NCBI GenBank assembly: GCA_036362985.1 | Contig: JAYGXS010000003.1 | Coordinates: 35,838,656-35,902,655 of the forward strand | DNA from: Ligula intestinalis | Taxonomy: Eukaryota > Platyhelminthes > Cestoda > Diphyllobothriidea > Diphyllobothriidae | Length of the DNA: 64,000 nt | Reading direction: 5' to 3' | In this document: positions 36,701 through 48,700 of the stretch, one piece after another | Numbering within the stretch: position 1 is the stretch's first letter | Layout: each line of letters opens with the position of its first letter | The notes under the pieces: model-generated | The model's database searches: none | What the model was told of the DNA's origin: nothing | The model's input: the letters and a program-made list of their open reading frames with translations, nothing else | Program-made: the position numbers and the translations under genes

Positions 36701-39700
36701 TTCATAAAGGAAACGTAGCCCAGACAAGAATAAAAACAGCGTAACTTGTGAGAAAATGGCAGGTCAAAAGGTGTAATCTTAAACTAGGCAGAGATTGCTG
36801 AAATAACAACTGATATTATTGGTCAATTTTGCGGACCCACAATAAAATTAACCCTCATAAAGAGGATTCCCGCCGTGATCTTAAACAGATCTGGTTAGAA
36901 ACAACAAAAAGCATGACCTACGTTTGCAAGGTCCACTAAACGATCGTAGGCATCCATAACAGACTTTTCGCATAGCAGAATGTTGTCCTTATCGAAGTGT
37001 AGTTCGTTGACAGTGCGAGCTGAAGAAGGAAAATAATAAGCCAGTTATTACAACCCGTTAACTAGTAGCATCTGAGTAAAACCAATTGTAGAGCAAAGGG
37101 AAAATTATTTCGAAAGATGGGCAATTACTATCTTCCCTTATGACGCCCTACCGTTGCTGAAGGCAACAATAATCGAGATTCGCAGTGCGGAATTATCTTT
37201 AAAGGCACTCAAATTAAGAACTTAATTAACACTTGACCACATTATACGACGGCTGTCTGATTTTAGCCCGTCTTTTTATAGAACGCAATTGTTAGCGTGG
37301 AAGTTGGCTGATATTTTTTATTGGGTACTTTGGAGGAGTGACGATTATGCACCGCAAATACCTTGTTAGCACACTGGTTGCATAAATATGCTGCAGGAAA
37401 ATATAAATATGGCAAAAAGTTTGGGCGAAGGACTTCACTGAGCAGTAACGGAGTTTATTCAAGACCTTGGTATTTCGTCTTCGCCAAATAAAGCAATAAA
37501 TATGCAAAACGGAGTCTCCTCCTCAGAATTCTTCCGAAAGAAGATCACTTTCAGTTTTATGAGCCATTTTTTACTCATGTGTCCACCATTTTTCATCAAC
37601 TACGGGAGAATGTTGCTTCTGTCCATTATGAACACTCACCTATCCCCAGATCACAATTAAAAGAAGTTGAGAAGATGACAGTCACCAGAATGCATACAGA
37701 AGTTAATACGAATGCACCAATGTCACGCCGCTGTCTGTTGCAGTCGCATCTTGGTCGGATCTGGCTAGCGATCTGCGATCTCACTTCCGACCTTAAAAGC
37801 GCATTTGTGCAATTTTTTCAACGTCCACGTACAGATGAGAAGATGTGCTATTAGAAATTATAGAAAGTCACATGTATATCACTTATTTTTCTGCAGAAGA
37901 AAATCTAACGTTCGAGCAGTGCAAAGGTTTGACTGGTGTGCAGATATTTCATTTACTGAAGTTGATAGGCAGCTCAACAGTTGGATCGTCGTTGCCAAAG
38001 ATGTCCGCCGCGTCCTCCGCAGTAGGGTGGGCGAAGAGGCAGTGACTTGCGCGTGAATTATTTAAGAATAGCAGTAGGCTCCCGCAGTGTCAGACGCAAG
38101 TGACTGACGTGGTGCGAACCCACGCATAGGCCTACCGTCACACAGGAGATTACTTGAAAGCAGGGTATAGTAAAGAGTTCTGGAAAGTAGGAGATAAGGG
38201 CGACTGTTGAGGTACCCCAGACCCAGGTAGTGCACCAACCGAGCCCCGAACTCGCGAACTTTCGATCAGAGTCTAACGCCGTAATTACTGAGGTGGGCAA
38301 TACTACCTGCCTACTACCAGCTGTTACGCCTCCCAGGGCTTCCATCGAGGCCGCAGGTAGAGTAGTAGAGTTCCGTTAGCGGCCACGTGAACGTTCATCG
38401 AGGAGTGGCAATACCTCCTGGCCTAAACCGGCGAGACAACGAGCTCGTGGCTCAATGGTTAGGGCGTTTGACTGTGAGCAAAAAAGGTCGCTACCCCGAG
38501 GCTCGGCTTGGTTACATTTGGGTCTGGGCATGACTGGCTGACGACGACCAATAAGCCAGAAATGGCCATTCCAGTTTCTCTTGCTTTTGCTGACAATATT
38601 TTCCGCCTATACTTCCAGCTGTTAGGGCTGCCAGGGCCGATTTTTACTAGGTATAGTTGTTTCGGGCAACTGCAAAGAAGCTCGCAACATCGTGGAACGA
38701 TGCTGCACGATGAGTAATATCCCCAGCCAATTCAAGCAAGCATTTCTAGTTGAAAGCCCATAGCACACTTTCGGTTAACATTTCGCGAGTTTAAGTGTTT
38801 AAGCGCTAGCATACCACAGTAAGATGGCTTTCGAAAACGATCTGCAGGACTGAAACCTAGGTTATCAGGCGTTTCTTCACTGGAATTCTTCATCTATGTG
38901 CGAGCCGAACGAATAATTTTTGCACTTTCCTGCTTAAGAAATCTGCGTGTGCTAGATCAGGTATCCTGCCGCCTAATTTAAAACTTTATTTTATAAGAAG
39001 AATCAGAAGAGCAATTGGCAAGCATACGTAAGCTTTTGATCAATTCTCATCGGACCATTACCTTTATGTGGGAAGGAGATCAAAGGTAAACATGCGGTCA
39101 ATTAGGTTCGCCATCACATGCAAATCATTCGTGCCGCGTAACTAGCCTCTTCTTATAGACCACCAACCTCTCCTCCTATTCCCATTAAGAATTTGCATGT
39201 AATGACGAACGTAACCGAACGCATGTTTACCTTTGAGCCCCTTTCCATATAAAGGTAATGGCCCGATGAGAATTTATCAAAAGCTTACGTATGTTTGCCA
39301 ACTGCTCTTCTGGTTCGGTAGATGTTGGGAGGGCCCAAAACTCGCGCTGTCCTTGAGGCAGGATAACAAAGAGCGAACACGCGAGACCGTCCTCAGCCAT
39401 GTTCTGAGGTCACGCATGACAAGGGTCACGAAAAGACGCGTGCAGGTGCGCGCGTCACCGAGGGCGCGACCAGTCACCTGAGGACACGATGGCTGGAGGC
39501 ATGACAGCTGCCTGTAGAGGCCACTCGTGGAGGGCCAACAGGAAATAATGACTACTAGCCCTTAAATAGCGAGTCTGCAAGCAGAAGCGCATTCTACTGC
39601 TGGGAGACACGAGACTCTGTTTCCGAGACACGCTGCTGATGACCCGAGATTCTGCTGCTAGTGACAAGACCTGCTGTTGGCCGAGCCGAGCTACCAACGA

Positions 39701-42700
39701 CAGATACGCTGCTGACGGCCACACAGAACACAACGCTGATGTACAAGCAGAACTAGAAACAGTAAAGTACTATCTGTTATCCTCCTCTGCCTGCTCTTCC
39801 TAACACGTAACTGCGGGACGTAACCAGTGTTTACACAGGAACACGCAAGGTTATAACAGGGGGGATGCAGATGAGATCAACCAAGGCTATCCAGACGCAG
39901 GTGAGATCAACCAAGGTTATAACAGAGGCGACCCAGGAGATCACTGGACCGGTGAAACATGCATCTGGGTCTTTTAGCTAGTAACTGGGCCGTTAGTATG
40001 GTGAATCACAACATCAATATATGCTACTACAGTCTGTCCGTTGACAGTAGATGTATATTACACAGTGGTTGACGAGTTTCAGCTCAAATGTACATTTACA
40101 ATTTCGGTCTATGTCTATGGATTTTACATTTACTGATGCATAGCGCGATCAGCAATTAATTTCCACAGAAAGTAAGAAGCTGACCTACTACCTAGGCTGT
40201 TAGTATGGTAAGTTACAACAGCATCTGATTCATCTTATCAGTCCAAGACGAGGCGGAGTGCGAAAGAAAAGAGAAGTCGATGGTGTTGTACTGGTCTCTA
40301 GTTCATGCACGACCTAACATCACCGAGCACTGGCGTGAGAGTGTGGTAACTGCAACGCGTCTATCATCGGACGCAAGTCAGCGTCCCTGCACCATCCTCA
40401 TGCGGTGAACCTCTTCTGATGCGTCGATTAAACTGTCACCTTCTAGTTGTTGTGTTCCCTCCTAACACCAAAATTACTTATACTCTCAAACTTCTATGTC
40501 CTCTAACTATGATAACCAGATAGTATTCATTCAAATAAAGAAACAAAACTACGACAAAGCAGGATTAGTCATATTTGCCGGCGTTCGCCTTTAGGTTCCC
40601 CAAGTTTTTGGATCGATCTCCTGTTGTTAATTATGAAAATAAAATTACGAACGGCGAACGGAGGTAGCATGGAGGTTTCAGAGAGGGGGAGAAAAGCTGG
40701 TACACTTACCTGACGGCTGGCGGCGCATGCTCAGACCCCGAGAAACACCACGCTTCACGGCCAAGAGGGCGTCCTTCTTGGAACTCTCACGCCGCAGAAC
40801 CGGTGCCAGGATGAGGTTCAGCCTGTTCGCGGGTACGAAGCCCTCCTTTTTGATGCCGTTGGTAGTTTTGCGCACGTGCCACCAGTCATTGTTTGTGCAT
40901 TCGATGACCGCAACCCTCTAGAAGGTGTTTAATCCAAGTCATTCAAAATCTGACCACAAAAAGCAGTGATTTCTACATGATGCTCGATATTGAGAGACAA
41001 TACAACCCTTTGGGTGAGAGGAAAGAAGCAAAATAAACGTGCTCGTCCTTGTGAACCAGGAGATAAAGAAAGTAACGTTCGAATTTCTGGTCCGTGGCAA
41101 CTCATTTTGGGGTTGAATGAAATAAGGTACATCTAGTTGTAGCATAAAGAAGCAGGAGGATCGCACCGTTAGAAGCGCGAGACCACAGAAACAGAATACT
41201 TTCTTCTTCATCCATGCTTTGTATCATGGAGCGAAAAAAATTACTACTATATGGTGCAGTATTCCACAATTACTTTTACAAAACCGAAAGTTTCGCCTTC
41301 TCTTCCGAATACAGGTCATGCAGGTGATCGTCCTCAAGATAAGCATGAAAGTTCACCTTCCAAACAGTAACGCGTTTGAAAACACCATCACGTGAAATGG
41401 CATTGCAACTTGTGAAAATAACAAGCTACAATTTTAAAAAGTTTTTTCCAATCCCACATCGTTTGTGCAAACTCATGGTTAACTTAATTAATTAAGGAAT
41501 TCTGCCACCGACACGCTATTTTTGAAAAACAAAATGATCACGTGAAATGGAAATACAGCTTGTGAAAGTGACAGGTAAAGATTTTGAAAGTTCTTCAACG
41601 TTCGCATCGGTTTTCCAAATCATGTTAAAATTAATTAATTCGAAAGTCAGTGTAAGAAATAAACGCTAAAAATGTCCATATAACTTTCTTGATAAAGTAA
41701 AAACGTACAGAAACGCCATTATTATACCTTTCTATTATAATTTGATTTATGTAATGCAAATTCTGTTTTGCTAATCGTCTTTAGTCATCAACATTGAGAT
41801 ACAGGGAAACATATTTCAAAAGCAACATGGATATGTATCCTTATCGTGGGTTCAATAGGGTCTGGCATCGGGGCGTTATAAAATTTAATTCAGAAGTCGT
41901 AAGGCTTGCGAGATACGAGTGTCCTATTCAATTACAAACTTTAGGCGAAAATTGGAAGCATTACTCCTTTTATAAGTTCCGTTTGCCCTTGCAGACCTCC
42001 AGTGTCTTTGAACTTAGTATTGTAATGTTAAGACCAGAACCTGTGAATTCATGTGAATGGGAGGAAAATGCAATAAACCTGGGTGGTAAAAAGATAGTTT
42101 TACAACGTTAAACTTCGCCAGCGGCATTTATTACGATTAAACTCGAGGATACATCCTTAATTTAACCTGATTTATGGATTCATGTAGTCACTGTGAGTAG
42201 CCTAGTATACTTATTTCTATTATATAGCAACATTTGCCAGCAAAATATTCAAATCTATGACTACATTCCAAACAACTGTTATTCAGGTCCATTTACGCGT
42301 CTGTTTTGATGTCTTAGTGGCTAAAACAAGACATTGAAAACAGCAGTGGTTGCTTCGCGGCGCATTAGGCAACCGTCGATCCAAACTATTCATCAACGTA
42401 TTCGCGGAATGATTGTTCTCTGAAGTTCCAGCTGTCTCAGTGGTAGTTTATAGGCACAAACCGAAATCTGTATGAGTTTAATACACAATCCGTGCACAGC
42501 CGATAACTTCGGTTGGTCGTAAACCGTTTTTGGAATGAGCAGAGTCACAGAGCTAAAATATACATACAGACTTAATCCTAGTCTGCTTATTCAACTGTAA
42601 GACGCAGAAAATTTCATCAAGAACTCATTCTTCAATACGCTTGGCTCCTTAAATACGAGAAGGTCGCCTACCTCGTCCTTTGACACCGAAAGGTCCCGTC

Positions 42701-45700
42701 CGGCTGGGTCTTTTGCGTGATAGCTCTTAATTACCACGGCACTGCCTTCGGTATGAGTGGGTTCCATTTTCGGTGGCGCAGAATCAATTGACAAATCGCT
42801 GGATGCGTCGTCTTCGCCTTGATGTGTCAGCAACGCGGTATTCAGCTGTAAAATAACATTGTTTTAGGTTTTTTTTAAAGTAGCTGAAATAAAATCTAGA
42901 AAACATGTCCTTACGGACACTGCTTTACTGTACACATGCGAATGAGTTGCTATTTTCCTTCACAATAGTGTTGACTGGATCTAAAGGGCAAGGAATTCTG
43001 CCTCCCGACTGCCGTTGCTGATAGATTACTTGAAAGCTAGAAGGCTAGAAACAAAGATCAGCCAATTCAAATAACCTTCAGGAAAAATACCTTTCAAACA
43101 CATAGTTCAATTTTTTGCTAATGCCCAGCACTTCTGGGTATTTATCAATGGAATTCTTAACCTCCTTTTGCTCCGATTTCATTTCAACCATTTAAAAAAT
43201 CATCACCCCATCTTCCGCATCTTTTACAAAACCCGTACTAACACCGGTCCTGTTATAGCCCAGTATTTCGAATCCGCCTAGTAGGCAGAAGAAGACAAGA
43301 TAGGCAATGGCTGTATTCAACAGTACACAAAGACTGTGTGACGCGCGAGGTCTGCTGAGTCGTCGGAGTCGTCCTTTAGCTTGTCCATTCCGGCATATTT
43401 ATATGGCTCCAGTCTTTTCACAATATTCCTAGCGTATAGTATGGAGCAGACATTCAAGACTCATCTCGACCACGACCACTGCTCCCGCTATGTGGGTGGT
43501 CGTCTGGTTTTCTCGACGCACGGCGCGGGCGGTATGCATTTGGGTGTGACGCAGTTGGTTTGTCCCTTTAGGCGACTGCCGTGAGTGCATTGAGGATCCC
43601 GCCTCCGTAATAGGTGCCCTTTGACAGAATAATGGGGCTTGGGGTATATAAGGTCCACTACTTAAACTATATTTGCCCTTAAACTACATTTTCCAACGAA
43701 AGCACGAAGAAGTACCACCTCGAAAGCCATTAATATTCATGTCCCTTGCTACCGCTGTTGCCTTCATTCGAGTAGAAACGGTAGAGACGCTTCTACCTGC
43801 TGCTCTCTTTTCAACAACCCACCGTTCATTTTTGTCCTCTGTGGCCACCTCAATTTCTTCCCTCGGAAACGCTGGTTGTTCTTCTGTACTTGGCGCAGGT
43901 CATCTGCTTGTTTCCTCCCATTCCGTACAATTTATTCATTAACGTTGAATTCACTTACAGCTGCTCTATTCCCATATTCTACTGTGTGACTGATAGCCTT
44001 TAGTTTGAAGTCACGCATGAGAAGTCTCATGACGGGTGCCATTTCGGAATCCAGACACACATACTGTAATATTATGGTGAAGCGGGTGACGAATCGACAC
44101 TGCTGAAGACGTGAGTCTGCCATTGCCTTGACCGCTGAAAGATGATCGAATGATCATTTGCTAATTGCGTAGTAGAAACGTTTGCCCAAATGAACCGGCT
44201 AAGAGGTAACCTTCCAAATGACCGTACATTCTAGAGAAAAAGTCTCCATTCAAACACTTCATCGACAGTACTTCGAGAGCGCAGGTCATGCCAACATAAA
44301 CAACTCAAGCTGGATGCTTTGGGATACTCCATTGGAGTTTATCATATGAATATTAAAATGGAGGGAAACCATGCGTTCTAGGTGAAAAGGATAAAAGATT
44401 ATCACTGAAAGAGTTCGAATTTTCACCTCAGTATCCAGACTTCTATAGGTGCCCCTTACAAGGTGCATGCCCTTCTTGTCAGACTATTTCCGTAAATTTC
44501 AAAGTTCGTGCCAAAGAAGTGCTTTAAACAGAAACTTTCTTAGACTTGGATAGATAACATGAAAATATCATTCTTTTTAAAAGCGAAAGAATATTTACTC
44601 TGCGATTGTCCGTCGGTTTTCTAAGAAGTGAGGATATATACTTCAGTCTTTGCAAGTCATTCGCATTAAAGACCTCCATTTCACCCTTTAAGTCCTTTAT
44701 TCGTCTTCCTTGGGCCTGAAATGAAATACAAAAATTGGCGGGTATTCAAAATGGATGAAAAAACAGGTTCTTAATATACGAAGAAGGCAAGTTGACGCTG
44801 TTGCCTACCGGGTTTTCACTTGAACAAGGATAGATGTTTTCACAGGCCATTAATGCCATGCATATGGTAGACAACAAAAAATTAGTACTTTAAACATTAG
44901 TCCTGTGTTGAACAGGAGCAGCGTTTGGGTAGGCTCAAACGTCCATTTCGACTATGTCCACCATGTGCTCTGCAGCATGGTCGTGCAGGGACGGTGGTAT
45001 ACGTGTGGATTAGTTTTAAATTATAGTAGACTTGCCTTGCATCTCGTCTCTCATTCGCCCGTGCCCGGCGTCAAAACAGAGTCAAGACGACCGCAGGCGT
45101 AATCGGACGCAGGTGATCCGCGCGGTCGGAGCCGCCGACACGCCTTATTCGTATCCCAGGGAACGGGAAGGTCATGAGGGTCACAGGTGGCTGGTGCCTG
45201 AGTCTGCAGCTACATGTGCCATCCAAGGTCTCCCCCTTCTCAGGTTCGGCTTTTGTTGTGGGAGCGGAACCCAGATAACATCCGCCATGCCCTGAGCTGG
45301 CCCTCATTTTGGTCGGGCGCATTCACCACACGGCCCGTCTGCGGGGCATCCAGTCTGTATGCATACTAGCGCATATAGCGGCGACTTGATCTACGACTAT
45401 TCTTTGGATTTTTCAGTTAATTCAGTGGTGAAAACCTTGATAGTCTCAAGGGAAAGGCTTTAGTACACCCAACGCTCAAATCCCCCAAGCTAGGAGGGCC
45501 CGCCGGCAGCCACAAGTTTAATTTATCCTGACTTAAATTGTCCGCCCAACCTGCTGCAATGTATAGAATCTACTAATCCTGATACAGTAGACTCACTAAC
45601 CAAGCAGGATATCCTAAACGGTCAATTTAGGATCCGCCAGATGACTTTCAGGCATAATTACTTCATAGGGATTGGGATAGATTTGGGTGATTCGCTTTAC

Positions 45701-48700
45701 CTTAGTTGAAATGTCTTTGAGGTTTTTGAATTAAGTTAGTTGAAAACTTAAAGTGATTCATCATGATTCACACGCGATAACTTAATTAGTTGGACCAAAT
45801 ATGGTTGTGTGTATCCAAGATACATACCGGTTCTTTATTTGTGTGCACGAAGAATAAAGTTAACTGGGGATCTCGAAAAGTAAATGGCTTTTCAAATAAA
45901 CGTTGACTTTTAACCGTCTCTACTTCACTTTCACACCAGTCCTCTACTACGATAAAAACCTGCCACGTATTGCAGCTTAGACTCATTTTTCGTCTGCATT
46001 TTTTCGACGCACAATGTGACAGTTTCCTTGTCGACTTCAACGAGCCCAACCGCGTGCCCCATAACAGAATGGTGCAGGGACGGTGACTGGCGAGTGACCT
46101 AGTCCTAAGTGATAGTGGACTTGCGCCGTATCTACTGCGCTCTCTGTTCCTTCCCCACCTGTGGCAGGACAAATTCAACAACCCCGGAGGCGCGATCGGG
46201 CACAGGTGGCTGGCGAAGTTTGAGCCTGCATCTTTGCGAGTCAGGTCAAGCGGGACAAAGGCGCGCGAACAGGCCAGTCCGGCGCATACAGAACGGGCCA
46301 AGTCACGCAACATTCAACGGCAGAAACCACGCGAGACCGCTGCCATCCGTGTTGTCATGCCTGGTCAGGGACAAAGCGCGAGCGTTAAGCGTCACGATGA
46401 AGACACGATGGGAACCACAGTAGACGCGTCTTCGACCGCGTTCTCACCCGTCCTCAGGGCGGCCAAGGTCTGCTACACCAAACCTCCCTATGGTGGATCC
46501 ATCTCTTCTCCTCTCCATCTGTTTTTTTATGACAGAGCAGCCCTTCCTGACTATGCTGTTCCGACTCCTCCTCCTCACCGCCGGGATTGAGGCCCATCCG
46601 GCGGGCTTCCGGATCTAACAAGGGCTAATTGCCTGCCTGCATGAAGAACCGATGGCTGACGCACGACAGCTTCTTGCATGTGCCACTAGCGGAAGATACA
46701 ATAGGAAAAAAAGGCTGCCGGCACTTAAATACAACGCCGCAGACAGGAGGCGGACTCGGCTGTTGGAGACGGTGCCAACGACCCGAGACTCTGTTGTCCT
46801 AGAGGAGAGACTGCCGCCGAGACCGACCGATAGGAAACAGAGTTGATGCACTAGTACAACTGACAGTAAAGTACTATCTGTTATCCTGTTCTGCCTTTTC
46901 TTCCTAACACGTAACTGGGGGACATAACCGGTGTTGAAACAGGAACACACTAGGCTATAACACGCTCCTTCCCCCAAGTTCCGCATGTGTTGTTATGGAA
47001 GCGCAACCAGAATAACACCTACCGCGGCCTGATCTGCCCCCCCCCCCCATCTTGGTTCAGCACGTTTACCACGTCATCCGTTTAGGGAGCACGATGCACA
47101 ATGCAGTCCACTTGACGCAGTGCTATCCAGGAGTTTAAACATCCATCAAATCGCTAAAAAATTGATGGCATCATTGCGACTCATGGGTGGTCGGTTCTAA
47201 AAATTGAGTTACTTTTTGTTTAAAAAATCACAGCTCAACTCAGTCTGCACATATCTTACGAAATAATGTTGGGAGCCCTCCCTCCCCCCACCCTTAAGCG
47301 GTTTGTCTACTGGTTTACGTCACAGGATGGTCTGTCTGCTTAATCGAATTTGAGTTAGTTTCAGAAAGACTTTGTATTAAATGAAATTCACGTTTTTTTC
47401 AACATGAGGAGCAAAACGGCGCGAAAAGATTTGGCGTTTCTTGTTGTGAAGACTGATTTATGCTATTGGATTGCGTTGGTTTCGTAGGTGTGACTAACGT
47501 ACGTTTTCGAGATGTTTAGGTTCTTGGCTTTTCACAACTACGAAAAAGAGAGACCACACTCTTGAAGTTATCGATTTAGCCGCAACGACATGAAATATAG
47601 ACATTCGCCCTATTCATTATGCCTATCAGCAGTTAGGAGTCTTGGAACTGTTCAGATTTTCGTTCCTGCAAACATATCAAATGGCTTCGGTGTGAGATAA
47701 AGCTAACATTGACGGCAAGCCATCTATGATCACGCTAGCTGATCTGGCAGCGGTTATGAGCCATAAGAGTGATGCGGTGCTGTAATAAGGAAGCCGTATA
47801 TCGACGATTAGCCTTGGAGACATGCTTTCAAGGACTGCACTTGCTGTGTTATCTGGCTCGATAGGTCGCTGGCACGCGCACACTTAGATGGTTAGAAATA
47901 TCGAGAGGCAGAAAAGGTCTCAGGGGAATGCCATAATCATTTCACGGATCCAGTCAAATAAACAATTAAGGTGATGAATTTTGCTAACCAGTGTTGCACT
48001 GGAGTTGGCACCGCAGTATTTGAGCGCTCGATCTAGATCGTTGCGGCTCTCCAAGGGTTTGGTCAGTATGCCAGCTGTTTCGATCAGGGTGACCTTCTCC
48101 TGAATCCAGCGTTTGGCCTCCTCGGCATCTGCGTAGAACTGGGCCGACTCAAGACATTCGTCCAGATCAGCCTTGCGTTTGGCCATCTCAGCACGCAGCC
48201 TGTCCCAAGCCGATGAGGTCACATCAAGCTGGCGCTTTATGGTGTTGCGTGTGTCGGCTGGCTGGTCGCGGCTCGAACCCAAAAGTTTTTCCGCAGAATG
48301 TTTTATATCTTCCCAGAGGGGGTTATGAGCATCCACCTCATTGGCAAGAGTCTGAAAGACCGTGTTGTGGGCAGAAAAAATGTTACACAAAGATAGAGAC
48401 CTTGGGGGGGTGCGCAACACAATTTATCGCAAAGTTTGAAGATACTGTGTTTTTAACCGGATTTTAACCTTCCGGAGTGAAATACTAAAACGCCGTCGGC
48501 CTCACTATACACCTAGACAGGTATCAAAAAGAGGAAACCAAAATATCAATAAACCTCTCCACAATCCTATACTGTGCGTTTTTAAGGTAGATTTCAGGCT
48601 AACGAAGATGACGGTTTATTAAGTATGCCAGAAAAGTATTTAGGATTCGAAACAGTGCAAAACTGAACCCTACATCGTGCAATGTCAAACGTATATTCCA

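Larger units (their letters stand above)
39004..39312. mobile_element. Short inverted derivative of Penelope-like family 2
   Basis: Arms 39004-39125 and 39188-39312 are about 120-bp inverse copies with roughly 90 percent agreement by eye, around a spacer of about 60 bp without coding sequence. The outer 60 bp match the arms of the 28079-28664 element. No clear target duplication. Equivalent to an inverted pair of terminal repeats with the ORF lost. Confidence 0.72.

Noticed and set aside
43093..43196. Minus-strand stretch encoding EVKNSIDKYPEVLGISKKLN followed by a gtattt donor, considered as a spectrin exon
   Set aside because: Exons 8 and 9 already join in phase 0, this stretch would end in phase 2 and create a stop in exon 9, and no good acceptor precedes it. 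An alternative exon cannot be excluded.
45786..46313. Minus-strand frame of 175 codons as a spectrin exon or separate gene
   Set aside because: Low-complexity composition, no heptad pattern, runs through repeat sequence, and the neighbouring spectrin exons join without it.
46109..46590. Overlapping long open frames on both strands as host genes
   Set aside because: GC-rich repeat sequence with no domain, no splice context and copies elsewhere; best explained as retroelement remnant.
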